Origin: Brevundimonas fluminis
GTDB taxonomy: Bacteria; Pseudomonadota; Alphaproteobacteria; Caulobacterales; Caulobacteraceae
Direction: 5' to 3'
Length of the DNA: 64,000 nucleotides
Assembly (NCBI RefSeq): GCF_003934285.1
Contig: NZ_RQWJ01000002.1
Location: 793,353-857,352, forward strand
Positions 8,327 through 16,936 of this stretch are shown piece after piece. The notes under the pieces were generated by a model. The model was not told the origin of the DNA and made no database searches. It saw only the letters and a program-made list of their open reading frames with translations. How positions within the stretch are numbered: position 1 is the stretch's first letter; the number at the start of each line of letters is the position of its first letter. The translations under genes were made by a program, and so were the position numbers.

Positions 8327-10539
8327 GCCCGGCCCTCGATCCACGCCGGCAGCCAGCTCTCGTGCATCTCGCGCAGGTGGGCCAGCGGGATGCGGAACAG
8401 CTCGCCCTTCTCGCCGGCCGAAGCGAAGTCCGTGCCCTTGGCCCGGCCCACGACGCTGGCATGCAGGCCCGCGGCCTGGGCCCTGGCGATCAGATCGACC
8501 GGATCGGCGACGGCGGTCAGGTAGCGCGCCTGATCCTCGGCGAACAGCAGGACGTGCGCGTGGGCGTGGCTGGTCGCGTCCAGCTCCACGCCGCAGTCGC
8601 TGGCCAGGGCCATGTCCGCCGCCGCGCCGATCAGGCCGCCGTCCGACAGGTCGTGGACGCAGGTCAGGTCGCCGGCTTCGATCAGCCCGCGCACGAAGTC
8701 GCCCGTCCTGCGCTCCAGCGCCAGGTCGACGGGCGGCGGCGCGCCGTCCTCGCGGCCCAGCACCTCGCGCAGATAGATCGAGGCGCCCAGCTCCCCGTGC
8801 GTCTCGCCGATGAGCACCAGCACGTCGCCCTCGACCATGCCGCCGAAGCCGCAAACGGTGTCGTAGTTGGGCAGCAGTCCGACTCCGCCGACGGTCGGCG
8901 TGGGAGGGATCGCGGCCCCGTTGGTCTCATTGTAGAGGCTGACGTTGCCGCTCACGACGGGGAAGTCCAGCGCGCGGCAGGCCTCGGCCATGCCGTCGAT
9001 GGCGCACACGATCTGACCCATGATCTCCGGGCGCTGCGGGTTGCCGAAGTTGAGGTTGTCGGTGATGGCGATCGGCCGCGATCCGACGGCCGTCAGGTTC
9101 CGCCAGGCCTCGGCGACGCACTGTTTCCCGCCCTCGTACGGGTCGTTCTGGACGTAGCGGGGGGTGCAGTCGCTGGTGACCGCCAGACCCTTGTCCGTCC
9201 CGTGCACCCGCACCACGCCCGCGTCGGCGCCGGTGGCGGAGTCGTGCAGGGTGTCGGCCATCACGTGGCGATCGTATTGCTCCCAGATCCAGCGCTTGGA
9301 CGCCATGTCGGGACAGCAGACGACGCTCAGGACCGCGTCGGGCCAGCTGTCGGGCGCGGGCACCTCCTGCGGCGACAGGCGCGGCTGCAACTCGGGCTGC
9401 ACCCAGGGCCGGTCGTACATCGGCGCGTCGTCGAACAGCGGCGCCAGCGGCACGTCGCAGACGACCTCGCCGTGATGCTTCAGCACCAGACGGCCGGTGT
9501 CGGTGGTCACGCCGATGGTCGCGGCGTCCAGGCCCCATTTCCTGAAGATGCGCTCGCCGTCCGCCTCGCGGCCCGGCTTCAGCACCGCCAGCATCCGCTC
9601 CTGGCTTTCCGACAGCATCATCTCGTACGCCGTCATGCCCTCTTCGCGCTGCGGCACGGCGTCCATGTTCAACTCGATGCCGACGCCGCCCTTGCCGGCC
9701 ATCTCGACCGAGGAGCTGGTCAGCCCGGCCGCGCCCATGTCCTGGATCGCGGCCACCGCGCCCGACGCCATCAGTTCGAGGGTGGCCTCGATCAGCAGCT
9801 TCTCGGCGAAGGGGTCGCCGACCTGGACGGTCGGGCGCTTCTCGTCGGAATCCTCGTCGAACTCCGCACTCGCCATCGTCGCGCCGTGGATGCCGTCGCG
9901 GCCGGTCTTGGAACCGAAATAGACCACCGAGTGGCCCGCGGCCGGCGCGGCCGAGTAGAAGATGGCGTCCGACTTCGCCAGGCCCACGCACATGGCGTTG
10001 ACCAGGATGTTGCCGTTGTAGCCGGCGTGGAAGTTGGTCTCGCCCGCCACGGTCGGCACGCCGACGCAGTTGCCGTAGCCCCCGATGCCCGACACCACGC
10101 CGCTCACCAGCCGCCGCGTCTTCTCGTGCGACGGGTCGCCGAAGCGCAGGGCGTTCAGCAGGGCCACGGGCCGCGCGCCCATGGTGAAGACGTCGCGCAT
10201 GATGCCGCCCACGCCCGTCGCCGCGCCCTGGTAGGGCTCGATGAAGCTGGGGTGGTTGTGGCTCTCCATCTTGAAGATGCAGGCGTCGCCGTCGTCGATG
10301 TCTATGACCCCGGCGTTCTCGCCGGGCCCGCAGATCACCCGCGGCCCCTTGGTCGGGAACTTGCCCAGATGGATTTTCGACGACTTGTAGCTGCAGTGCT
10401 CCGACCACATCACCGAGAACACGCCCAGCTCGACCTGGTTGGGCTCGCGCCCCAGTCGATCCAGCACGATCTGGTATTCGTTCGGAGCCAGGCCGTACTC
10501 GGCGGCCAGCTCGGCCATGGACTTCTCGGGTGCGCTCAT
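8323..10539 (-). CDS. purL: Phosphoribosylformylglycinamidine synthase subunit PurL
   Basis: Large subunit of FGAM synthase, the ATP-dependent fourth step of IMP synthesis, working with PurQ (glutaminase) and PurS. The 738-residue length is typical of the small (Bacillus-type) PurL that requires PurS, and both partners occur in this window. Visible motifs are [10 protein letters not shown] near the N terminus, [20 protein letters not shown] with the catalytic His, [12 protein letters not shown], and [12 protein letters not shown] in the C-terminal AIRS-like domain. purQ and purS lie 3-4 kb upstream, separated by lipoprotein and other genes. Confidence 0.97.
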   Translation of the reverse strand: MSAPEKSMAELAAEYGLAPNEYQIVLDRLGREPNQVELGVFSVMWSEHCSYKSSKIHLGKFPTKGPRVICGPGENAGVIDIDDGDACIFKMESHNHPSFIEPYQGAATGVGGIMRDVFTMGARPVALLNALRFGDPSHEKTRRLVSGVVSGIGGYGNCVGVPTVAGETNFHAGYNGNILVNAMCVGLAKSDAIFYSAAPAAGHSVVYFGSKTGRDGIHGATMASAEFDEDSDEKRPTVQVGDPFAEKLLIEATLELMASGAVAAIQDMGAAGLTSSSVEMAGKGGVGIELNMDAVPQREEGMTAYEMMLSESQERMLAVLKPGREADGERIFRKWGLDAATIGVTTDTGRLVLKHHGEVVCDVPLAPLFDDAPMYDRPWVQPELQPRLSPQEVPAPDSWPDAVLSVVCCPDMASKRWIWEQYDRHVMADTLHDSATGADAGVVRVHGTDKGLAVTSDCTPRYVQNDPYEGGKQCVAEAWRNLTAVGSRPIAITDNLNFGNPQRPEIMGQIVCAIDGMAEACRALDFPVVSGNVSLYNETNGAAIPPTPTVGGVGLLPNYDTVCGFGGMVEGDVLVLIGETHGELGASIYLREVLGREDGAPPPVDLALERRTGDFVRGLIEAGDLTCVHDLSDGGLIGAAADMALASDCGVELDATSHAHAHVLLFAEDQARYLTAVADPVDLIARAQAAGLHASVVGRAKGTDFASAGEKGELFRIPLAHLREMHESWLPAWIEGRA

Positions 10540-10572
10540 GGGCGGGCCTTCTAGCCCGCGTCGCCCCGCCTG

Positions 10573-11382
10573 TCAGCCGTGCGACGCGTCCGTGCGCTCC
10601 ACGCCGCGCCTGAGCCCCATCGCGAGGATCACCGCGCCCACCAGGACCACGCCGGCGGCGCCCAGCGCGCCGAAGGCGAGCAGCGGGTTCCGCTCCTGCT
10701 CGGCCGCGAACACGGCGACCAGACCCCAGGAGATGGGCAGCGGATAGGCGAGGGTCCGCGTCCGTTCCGTCACCCACAGGCCCAGCAGCGTCACCGCCCC
10801 GACCGCCAGAAGGGACCAGATCACCGGGTCGACGCCGGCCGGGAGGCCGCCGTTGCCCGTCACGACCGTCAGCAGATTCACCGGCGAGGCCACCGTCAGC
10901 CATCCCGCCAGCGCCGCCAGCGGCCAGACCACGGTCGTCCTGTCCCGATCCAACCGGCCCAGCCCGCGGATCAGGGCCGCGTTGCCCAGCAACGGGACCA
11001 GGAGCACGATCAGAGAGCCGAAGATCAACAGGATCGTCGCCAGTTCCGCGTCCAGCGCCGCGGCCACGGTCCACCACCCGATGCCCAGCAGGGCCGCCAC
11101 CGACGGCCACCCCATGCGCCGGATCGGCTCGCTCTCGCCCGTCTGCGGCAGCACCTGCCGGATCGCGTAGACCAGCAGACCGAGAAAGATCAGGCCCCAG
11201 ATCGAGAAGGCGTAGCTGGCGACCCGCAGGTTCTCGTCGGAATCCTGCGAGAACTCCGCCGGACTCTGGCCCCAGCCGACCGCGTTGATCCCGTAGTTGA
11301 CGATGATGGCGAACAGGGTCGCCGCCAGCACGACCAGGCGGCGCGTCTTCTGGGCGGCGGTGGGTCGGACGATCGAGGACAT
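10573..11382 (-). CDS. Multi-pass membrane protein, TspO/tryptophan-rich sensory protein-like
   Basis: A 269-residue protein with about eight hydrophobic segments. The stretch ASYAFSIWGLIFLGLLVYAI and later GIGWWTVAA resemble the bacterial 'tryptophan-rich sensory protein' group distantly related to TspO/MBR, but with more helices than the five of true TspO. I infer an inner-membrane protein; ligand and role are unknown. It is 33 bp upstream of purL on the same strand, so it could be the first gene of that unit. Its upstream region is shared with the divergent acidic protein gene. Confidence 0.6.
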   Translation of the reverse strand: MSSIVRPTAAQKTRRLVVLAATLFAIIVNYGINAVGWGQSPAEFSQDSDENLRVASYAFSIWGLIFLGLLVYAIRQVLPQTGESEPIRRMGWPSVAALLGIGWWTVAAALDAELATILLIFGSLIVLLVPLLGNAALIRGLGRLDRDRTTVVWPLAALAGWLTVASPVNLLTVVTGNGGLPAGVDPVIWSLLAVGAVTLLGLWVTERTRTLAYPLPISWGLVAVFAAEQERNPLLAFGALGAAGVVLVGAVILAMGLRRGVERTDASHG

Positions 11383-11456
11383 CTACGGCTCCGCTTGAGG
11401 CTCGCACAGATACGCGCGGGACCGTACGCGGGTTCAGATTTGTTTGCGGTGACGCT

Positions 11457-11481
11457 GGAACGGGGGCGATTCGCCGCGGTT
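11457..11481 (+). promoter_or_regulatory. Putative EcfG-type general-stress promoter
   Basis: GGAAC at 11457-11461 and GTT at 11479-11481 separated by 17 bp, matching the alphaproteobacterial EcfG/SigT consensus (GGAAC-N16/17-GTT). It would initiate about 45 bp upstream of the acidic-protein start. The -10 reads GGTT rather than the preferred CGTT. Short motifs occur by chance, so this is a prediction. Confidence 0.4.
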
Positions 11482-11534
11482 CTCGCCTCGACGCCCGCAC
11501 CTCCCCGAGGGCGCTTTCAGGAGAGAGACGAGAG

Positions 11535-11876
11535 ATGGCCCAGGAAAACCAGACCCCGCAATCCCGGCCCCAGCCCGAGCGCGACGGCATGCTGGCCGCC
11601 CAGACCGACGCCGGGACGCTGAACAGCCAGTATGACGACGACGAAACCGCCGGTCTCGACGAGACGGTCGAAGCCAACCGCGGCCGCGAGCAGGGCCTTG
11701 GCATGGGCGCCCGCGAGCTGAACGCCCAGGCCGATCCGGGCGTCGACATGGCCGCCGACGAGGACGAGGTCACCGACCTCGACGACGAGGACGAGGAAGA
11801 CGACGTCGAGGCGCTGGACGGCGACGTGGCCGTTCAGGGCGACGACGAAGACGAGGAAGACGGCGCCGGCGTCTGA
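11535..11876 (+). CDS. Small highly acidic protein of unknown function
   Basis: A 113-residue, probably disordered protein. The N-terminal half is Gln/Pro/Asn-rich (QENQTPQSRPQPERDG) and the C-terminal 45 residues are mostly Asp/Glu (EDEVTDLDDEDEEDDVEAL). It has no signal peptide or membrane segment. ATG 11535 is preceded by GGAGAGAGACGAGAG. Strongly acidic, repetitive small proteins of this kind are common but uncharacterised in Caulobacterales. The EcfG-like promoter upstream suggests stress induction. It is followed by a strong hairpin shared with the convergent lipoprotein gene. Confidence 0.7.
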   Translation: MAQENQTPQSRPQPERDGMLAAQTDAGTLNSQYDDDETAGLDETVEANRGREQGLGMGARELNAQADPGVDMAADEDEVTDLDDEDEEDDVEALDGDVAVQGDDEDEEDGAGV

Positions 11877-11886
11877 TCCGGCGACG

Positions 11887-11914
11887 GACCCGGGCCGCCT
11901 CAGCGGTCCGGGTC
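11887..11914. terminator. Hairpin between convergent genes
   Basis: A 12-bp stem (GACCCGGGCCGC pairing with GCGGTCCGGGTC, one G-U pair) with a 4-nt loop, between the acidic-protein gene and the convergent lipoprotein gene, whose stop codon it covers. The plus-side tail TTCCTC is only weakly U-rich. It probably acts as a bidirectional terminator. Confidence 0.5.
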
Positions 11915-12556
11915 TTCCTCGGTGTCGGTGTCGTTGATCGTCACCCGGACCTCGCCGTCATAGGCGAACACCCGCGTGGCGTGGCGCTCCTGGCCAGTGG
12001 TCCAGTTGCTGGCGCCGTAGCCGGTGTAGATCACCGTCGTGTTGGTCCCGACGTTGATCGCGCTCTCCGTTCGGCCGACCCGGGACGGATCCGCGGACAC
12101 CACGACGAAGGCGTCTCCCGGCCTCGGCCGAAACTGGACCGAATAGACCGGGCCGCGGCTGAACCAGTCCGAATCGACGAAGCCGCGGGTCTCGCGGCCC
12201 TCCGCGTCCAGCACGCGCACGCGCGGCGAAAAGATGCGGTCGTAGCCCAGCAGGCCTCCGACGATCAGCGTCTTGTCGTCCAGGTCGGTCGGCAGGGCGT
12301 AAACGACGTACGGCCCGGCGCCGCCTTCTTGGGAGAGGCACGGCGAGCCGTATCCGAGAGGCGTGGAGACGACGTGGACCGCCGTCTCCTTCTTCGGCGT
12401 CAGGCTGACCGTCCGGCCGAGATCGGGCGACGCGTCGCAGTCGGCCCGGTCCCACGCCAGCAGGGGCGGGGGCGGCGGCTCGACCGTGGTGGCGCATCCG
12501 GCGAGGCCCAGGGCGGGGACCAACCCCGCCAGCAGCAGTGCGCGCATGGCCGTCAC
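11900..12556 (-). CDS. Lipoprotein of unknown function
   Basis: A 218-residue predicted lipoprotein: leader MRALLLAGLVPALGLAGC with lipobox LAGC, a Pro-rich linker, then a beta-rich domain with several aromatic/Gly strands (VVYALPTDLDDKTLIVGGLL, GDAFVVVSADPSRVG). It ends in an acidic DTDTEEDPDR tail. The overall pattern recalls MalM-like periplasmic lipoproteins, but I cannot confirm that. The GTG start at 12556 overlaps the stop of the upstream gene (GTGA); the ATG at 12547 is an alternative. The two lipoproteins form an operon. Confidence 0.75.
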   Translation of the reverse strand: MTAMRALLLAGLVPALGLAGCATTVEPPPPPLLAWDRADCDASPDLGRTVSLTPKKETAVHVVSTPLGYGSPCLSQEGGAGPYVVYALPTDLDDKTLIVGGLLGYDRIFSPRVRVLDAEGRETRGFVDSDWFSRGPVYSVQFRPRPGDAFVVVSADPSRVGRTESAINVGTNTTVIYTGYGASNWTTGQERHATRVFAYDGEVRVTINDTDTEEDPDR

Positions 12557-13254
12557 CGCAGCAGCTGGGCCGAGGTCTCGGCCACCCGCTGAAGGGCGTC
12601 CTCGATGCCGGCCGCCAGACGCGCCTTGTCCGCCAGCAGGGCGCTGCGGTTGTTGAAGAAGAACTCGGGGTTCGGCGGAATGGTGATCACGCCTTCGACC
12701 ACGTTCAGGGGATTGTAGACGATCTGGTTCTCCATCAGCAGGGAACCGTCCGCCGCGCCGACAAGCTTCACCTTGGCCCAGACGTAGGGGCGGAACGGCT
12801 GTCCCGCGCCGGGGGACATGTAGCCGTACTCGATCACCGCCACGTCCAGATAGGCGTCCACGCCCTCGGGCGCGCCTGAGTGCGCCGGCAGCCAGTCGCG
12901 CTTGGCGCGCGCGCCGCTGGGCAGTAGGGCGACCTCATAGCCCTCCTGACCGATCTCCCGCATCAGCAGGGTCTCCAGCTCCCCTTCGGCGTCGAAGGAC
13001 ACCTCGCGCAGCGCGTCGTTCACCGCATCCTGACGCTCGGCCTGGATGCCGGCGTCCACCAGGGCCCCGATCAGGCCGAAGTTCGATCCGACCGAGGCGA
13101 CTTCGTAGGCGATCGCCTTTTCAGGCATCGCGTCGTCCATGATCACCATGCGGTCGACCTGCGACGCGGCGCGGTCGTACGGCGTCGCGACGTAAGGATC
13201 GGCGCACGCGCTCAGGCACAAGGCCCCCATGAGGCCCAGCAGCTTCAATTTCAT
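12553..13254 (-). CDS. Lipoprotein of unknown function
   Basis: A 233-residue predicted lipoprotein with leader MKLKLLGLMGALCLSAC and lipobox LSAC. The mature part is mixed alpha/beta, with VDAYLDVAVIEYGYMSPG and PYVWAKVKLVGAADGSLL suggesting a periplasmic beta-sandwich-like domain. I recognise no named family. It is the first gene of a two-lipoprotein unit; the next gene starts in its stop codon. It is not obviously connected to the flanking purine genes. Confidence 0.75.
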   Translation of the reverse strand: MKLKLLGLMGALCLSACADPYVATPYDRAASQVDRMVIMDDAMPEKAIAYEVASVGSNFGLIGALVDAGIQAERQDAVNDALREVSFDAEGELETLLMREIGQEGYEVALLPSGARAKRDWLPAHSGAPEGVDAYLDVAVIEYGYMSPGAGQPFRPYVWAKVKLVGAADGSLLMENQIVYNPLNVVEGVITIPPNPEFFFNNRSALLADKARLAAGIEDALQRVAETSAQLLR

Positions 13255-13351
13255 CGATGTACTCCCCCCAGACGGTGCGACGAGGGGAACAGCGTGGGCG
13301 GCAGTCTGTCAATCACGGGTTTCGCGCCGGCGAACATTCGCCCCCAACGCG

Positions 13352-14014
13352 TCAGGCGGCGTTCAGCACGCTCTGGAACAGCACCGCCCCGTCGGCGGAG
13401 CCGAGTTCCGCCTCGAAGGCGCGGTCGGGGTGGGGCATCATGCCCAGCACGTTGCCGCGCGCGTTCTGGATGCCCGCGATGTCGGCCACCGAGCCGTTCG
13501 GGTTGTCGACGTAGCGGAACACGACCTGGCCCTCGCCCTCGAGGCGCGCCAGCGTCTGGGCGTCGGCGAAATAGTTTCCGTCGCCGTTGCCCTGCGTCAT
13601 CACCACCTCGCGCCGGCCCTGATAGCCGCTGGTGAAGCGCGTCTGGCCGTTGGCGACCTGCAGGGTGATGGGCTTGCAGACGTACTTCAGCCCGGCGTTC
13701 CGGAGCAGGGCCCCGGGCAGCATCCCGGCCTCGCACAGGATCTGGAAGCCGTTGCAGATGCCCACCACGGCCACGCCGTCGTCGGCGGCCGTCTTCACCG
13801 CCTGCATGATCGGCGACTGCGCCGCCATGGCCCCGCAACGCAAATAGTCGCCGTAGGAAAAACCGCCCGGAAGAACGATCAGGTCCAGGCCCTTCGGCAG
13901 CTCGGTCTCCCCGTGCCACACCATCTCGACCCGCTCGCCCGTTGAGCGCTCCACGGCGACCTTGCAGTCGCGATCGCAGTTGGACCCGGGAAAGACGATG
14001 ACGGCGGCGCTCAT
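13352..14014 (-). CDS. purQ: Phosphoribosylformylglycinamidine synthase subunit PurQ (glutaminase)
   Basis: The class I glutamine amidotransferase subunit that supplies ammonia to PurL. The 220-residue size is typical. The nucleophile elbow is [21 protein letters not shown] (catalytic Cys in GICNGFQ), the C-terminal catalytic His/Glu motif is [14 protein letters not shown], and the N terminus has [12 protein letters not shown]. PurL-, PurS- and PurQ-type subunits in one region fit the heteromeric Gram-positive/alphaproteobacterial FGAM synthase. Confidence 0.97.
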   Translation of the reverse strand: MSAAVIVFPGSNCDRDCKVAVERSTGERVEMVWHGETELPKGLDLIVLPGGFSYGDYLRCGAMAAQSPIMQAVKTAADDGVAVVGICNGFQILCEAGMLPGALLRNAGLKYVCKPITLQVANGQTRFTSGYQGRREVVMTQGNGDGNYFADAQTLARLEGEGQVVFRYVDNPNGSVADIAGIQNARGNVLGMMPHPDRAFEAELGSADGAVLFQSVLNAA

Positions 14015-14047
14015 GGCGCGGGCGTGTAGCAGACCGCCGCGAGTCTG

Positions 14048-14515
14048 TCAGTCGCCCTTGTTCTCATAGGTCGCCGTGATCGACGCCTTGGCCAGGGTGT
14101 GGAAGTGCAGGTTGAATCCGTACTTGGCGCCGGAGTCCTCCGGCGTGACCGGCAATTCGTCCACGTCCACCGCGAACGCCGTGAAGACGTAGCGGTGCGG
14201 CCCATGACCCGGAGGCGGCGCGGCGCCGCCGAATCCGGGCTCGCCGTAGTCGGTGCGGCCCTCGACCGCGCCCTTCGGAACGGGGCCGCCCGTTGGGATC
14301 TCGCTCACGTCCGCCGGGATGTTCGCCACCGTCCAGTGCCAGAAGCCCGAGCCCGTCGGCGCGTCGGGATCGAAGCAGGTGATCGCGAACGACTTCGTCC
14401 CCTCCGGCGCGCCGGACCAGGCCAGATGCGGGCTGGTGTTCCCTTTCGCCTGCACCTGGGCGTCCGGCAGCACGCCGCCGTCGGTCAGGTCGTTGGAGGT
14501 CAGGGTGAAGGTCAT
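14048..14515 (-). CDS. YbhB/YbcL-type PEBP family protein
   Basis: A 155-residue phosphatidylethanolamine-binding-protein-like protein (bacterial Raf-kinase-inhibitor homologue). Diagnostic motifs are present: FAITCFDPDAPTGSGFWHW and, in the second half, GHGPHRYVFTAFAVDV. There is no signal peptide, so it is cytoplasmic. Cellular role unknown in bacteria generally. It sits between purQ and purS on the same strand with 30-40 bp gaps, an odd insertion in a subunit gene pair that is normally adjacent. Confidence 0.9.
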   Translation of the reverse strand: MTFTLTSNDLTDGGVLPDAQVQAKGNTSPHLAWSGAPEGTKSFAITCFDPDAPTGSGFWHWTVANIPADVSEIPTGGPVPKGAVEGRTDYGEPGFGGAAPPPGHGPHRYVFTAFAVDVDELPVTPEDSGAKYGFNLHFHTLAKASITATYENKGD

Positions 14516-14552
14516 GGCGCGCTCCGGTTCCTGGATCAGGAGGGAACGTGCC

Positions 14553-14783
14553 TCAGCCGACCTCGATCCGGTAGCCCTCGATCACCGTGTTCGCCAGCAG
14601 CGTCTCGCACATGCGTTTGACCTCGGCCTCGTCCGGCTCGGCCATGTCGAACTCGATCAGCTTGCCGACGCGGGCGTTGGACACGCCGGTCCACCCCAGA
14701 CCGTTCAGGGCGCCTTCGACGGCCTTGCCCTGCACGTCCAGCACGCCGGGCTTCAGAAAGACGTGCACGCTAACCTTCGCCAT
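14553..14783 (-). CDS. purS: Phosphoribosylformylglycinamidine synthase subunit PurS
   Basis: Small subunit needed to bridge PurQ and the small-type PurL. It has 76 residues with the family pattern VHVFLKPGVLDVQGKAVEGA, then LGWTGVSNARVGKLIEFD and a C-terminal helix ending LLANTVIEGYRIEV. Its ATG shares one base with the purC stop codon, so purC-purS translation is coupled. Confidence 0.95.
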   Translation of the reverse strand: MAKVSVHVFLKPGVLDVQGKAVEGALNGLGWTGVSNARVGKLIEFDMAEPDEAEVKRMCETLLANTVIEGYRIEVG

Positions 14784-15541
14784 CAGTGCAGTCCCCCCTG
14801 AATCACCGTCGGCATGCCCTTCATGATGCCCAGGCGGCGGGCCACCTCGGTGTAGCTCTCGATCACGTCGCCCAGATCACGACGGAAGCGGTCCTTGTCC
14901 AGCTTGTTGCCGGTGGCCGTGTCCCACAGGCGGCAGCTGTCCGGGCTGATCTCGTCGGCCAGGATGATGCGGCTGTAGTCGTTTTCCCAGATGCGGCCGA
15001 ACTCGATCTTGAAGTCCACCAGGGTGATGCCGACGCCGGCGAACAGACCCGACAGATAGTCGTTCACCCGCACGGTCATGGCCAGGATGTCGTCCAGCTC
15101 CTGGGTCGAGGCCCAGTTGAAGGCGGTGATGTGCTCCTCGGTGACCATGGGGTCGTTGAGCTCGTCCTTCTTGTAGTAGAATTCGATGATCGAGCGGGGC
15201 AGGGGCGTGCCCTCCTCGATGCCCAGCCGCTGGCTCATCGATCCGGCCACCACGTTGCGGCAGACCACCTCCAGCGGGATGATCTCGCATTCGCGGATCA
15301 GCTGCTCGCGCAGGTTCAGGCGCTTGATGAAGTGATTGGTGACGCCGATCCCGTTCAGCTTGCTCATGATGAACTCGCTGATCTGGTTGTTGATGACGCC
15401 CTTGCCCTCCAGCGTCGCCTTCTTCTGGGCGTTGAAGGCGGTGGCGTCGTCCTTGAAGTACTGGATGATCGTGCCCGGCTCAGGTCCTTCGTAGAGGATC
15501 TTGGCCTTGCCTTCGTACAGCTTCTTGCGTTTCACGTTCAT
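14783..15541 (-). CDS. purC: Phosphoribosylaminoimidazole-succinocarboxamide synthase
   Basis: SAICAR synthetase, which joins aspartate to CAIR using ATP. The 252-residue protein shows the N-terminal [14 protein letters not shown] and the family signatures [28 protein letters not shown] and [15 protein letters not shown]. It is the first gene of a minus-strand run purC-purS-PEBP-purQ. The 252-bp region upstream, shared with the zeta inhibitor gene, probably contains its promoter. Confidence 0.97.
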   Translation of the reverse strand: MNVKRKKLYEGKAKILYEGPEPGTIIQYFKDDATAFNAQKKATLEGKGVINNQISEFIMSKLNGIGVTNHFIKRLNLREQLIRECEIIPLEVVCRNVVAGSMSQRLGIEEGTPLPRSIIEFYYKKDELNDPMVTEEHITAFNWASTQELDDILAMTVRVNDYLSGLFAGVGITLVDFKIEFGRIWENDYSRIILADEISPDSCRLWDTATGNKLDKDRFRRDLGDVIESYTEVARRLGIMKGMPTVIQGGLH

Positions 15542-15717
15542 GTCGGTCCCGATCGGACTGGTCGGCCCGGAAACGCGGATCGCGCGCCGTCGGCGGAAGG
15601 GCTGACGGGGGCGCAGGCGGATTCGGACGTCGGGGGGAGGTATAGGTCGCCGCCCCCCTTAAACGAAGCGTCCCTGCGACACAATTCCGCGCTTTGCGGG
15701 GGACCCGTCGACTTTGG

Positions 15718-15746
15718 TTGCGTTGGAACGGGGAGGGGCTATAGAC
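15718..15746 (+). promoter_or_regulatory. Putative housekeeping promoter for the zeta inhibitor gene
   Basis: TTGCGT at 15718-15723, a 14-bp spacer, then GCTATAGAC at 15738-15746. This agrees with the Caulobacter housekeeping sigma consensus (TTGACG-N10-14-GCTANAWC). It lies about 45 bp upstream of the DUF1476 start. Predicted by eye only. Confidence 0.45.
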
Positions 15747-15793
15747 GCCCCATCGCGCGGCCGCGGCGGCGCTTCAGGAGCTTGCGTACGGGA

Positions 15794-16117
15794 ATGACCA
15801 CCTTCGACGATCGGGAAAAGGGCTTCGAGACCAAGTTCGCCCTCGATCAGGAGCAGGAGTTCAAGGCCATGGCCCGGCGCAACAAGCTGCTGGGGCTGTG
15901 GGCGGCCGAGAAGATGGGCCTGTCCCCGGAAAGCGCCGAGGACTACGCCAGGGCCGTGGTCCGCGCCGACTTCGAACAGCCCGGCGACGAGGACGTGTTC
16001 CGCAAGCTGGACCAGGACTTCCGCGGCTCGGGCATCAGCGTGTCGGAGGGCGAAATCCGGTCCAAGATGGACGAGCTGGCCTCCATCGCCCGCGATGAGA
16101 TCCGCGCCGGAAGCTGA
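15794..16117 (+). CDS. F1-ATPase inhibitor zeta-type protein (DUF1476)
   Basis: A 107-residue, highly charged helical protein matching DUF1476, the family of the Paracoccus F1Fo-ATPase zeta inhibitor. Features are FDDREKGFETKFALDQEQEF at the N terminus, then RRNKLLGLWAAEKMGLS and a C-terminal four-helix-like region ending DELASIARDEIRAGS. It would limit ATP hydrolysis by the ATP synthase. The ATG at 15794 is the conserved start (MTTFDDR). It is divergent from purC, a neighbour commonly seen in alphaproteobacteria, and is followed by a strong terminator. Confidence 0.92.
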   Translation: MTTFDDREKGFETKFALDQEQEFKAMARRNKLLGLWAAEKMGLSPESAEDYARAVVRADFEQPGDEDVFRKLDQDFRGSGISVSEGEIRSKMDELASIARDEIRAGS

Positions 16118-16136
16118 TCCTCGCCACGACGAATCG

Positions 16137-16170
16137 AAAAGGCCGCGGTCGGCGTGACCGCGGCCTTTTC
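16137..16170. terminator. Rho-independent terminator, probably bidirectional
   Basis: A 10-bp perfect stem GGCCGCGGTC / GACCGCGGCC (16141-16150 with 16156-16165), 5-nt loop, flanked by AAAA on the left and TTTTCCTTT on the right. It terminates the zeta inhibitor gene; the left A-run makes it usable for the convergent fasciclin gene as well. Confidence 0.85.
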
Positions 16171-16242
16171 CTTTGGCGCGAGAGAGCGTCGCGCCGGGCC
16201 CGGGACCGCCTCCTCCTCAGGAGCGGCCCCGGACGAACGCCG

Positions 16243-16839
16243 TCAGTTCGGCATCACCACAGTGTCGATGGCGTGGATCACGCCGTTGGTGGCGGCCACG
16301 TCCGTGGTCACGACCCGCGACGTGTTGCCGGCCGCGTCGGTCAGGGTGACCGAGCCGTCGGCGCCGGCGCGCGCGGTCAGCGTTCCGCCCTGAACGGTGG
16401 TCAGGGCAGCGGAGCCGCCGCCCTGCTGGATCTGTTGGGTCAGCGCCGCGGCGTCCACCCGGCCCGGCACCACGTGATAGGTCAGGATCCTGGTCAGGTC
16501 TGCCTTGCCGGCCGGGGCCATCAGGGCGTCGCGCGTGGCGGCCGGCACCTTTTCGAAGGCGGCGTTGGTCGGCGCGAAGACGGTGTACGGACCGGGGCCC
16601 GACAGCGTCTCGGCCAGGCCGGCGGCGGTCACGGCGGCGACCAGGGTCGAGAAGTCGCCGTTGCCCTGGGCCACGGCCACGATGTTGCCGGTGGCGGCCG
16701 GCGCCTCGGCGGTCATGGCGCCGTCCGCCGGCGCGGCCGCGTCCGTGGCCGGGGCGGTTTCTTCGGTGGACGGCGAGCAGGCGGCCGCCAGCAGGGCGGC
16801 GGCGGAAACGGCGGCGAGGCCGGCGAAACGCATGGTCAT
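16243..16839 (-). CDS. Fasciclin-domain lipoprotein
   Basis: A 198-residue protein: leader with lipobox LLAAAC, an Ala/Thr/Glu-rich linker, then one FAS1 domain from about residue 55 to the end (NIVAVAQGNGDFSTLVAAV, GPYTVFAPTNAAFEKVP, LTYHVVPGRVD, NGVIHAIDTVVMP). FAS1 domains mediate adhesion or ligand binding at the cell surface. ATG 16839 has AGGAG 9 nt upstream; an in-frame ATG lies two codons later. A second FAS1 protein with a different architecture lies at 26603. Confidence 0.92.
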   Translation of the reverse strand: MTMRFAGLAAVSAAALLAAACSPSTEETAPATDAAAPADGAMTAEAPAATGNIVAVAQGNGDFSTLVAAVTAAGLAETLSGPGPYTVFAPTNAAFEKVPAATRDALMAPAGKADLTRILTYHVVPGRVDAAALTQQIQQGGGSAALTTVQGGTLTARAGADGSVTLTDAAGNTSRVVTTDVAATNGVIHAIDTVVMPN

Positions 16840-16936
16840 TCTGAATCTCCTGAGCGGCCGCGTTGATCGCGGCGTGCCGGAGATACTGCCGAGCCGCCGA
16901 AAGGATGCGGCGGCGCGACATGAGACCGCAGGGTGG

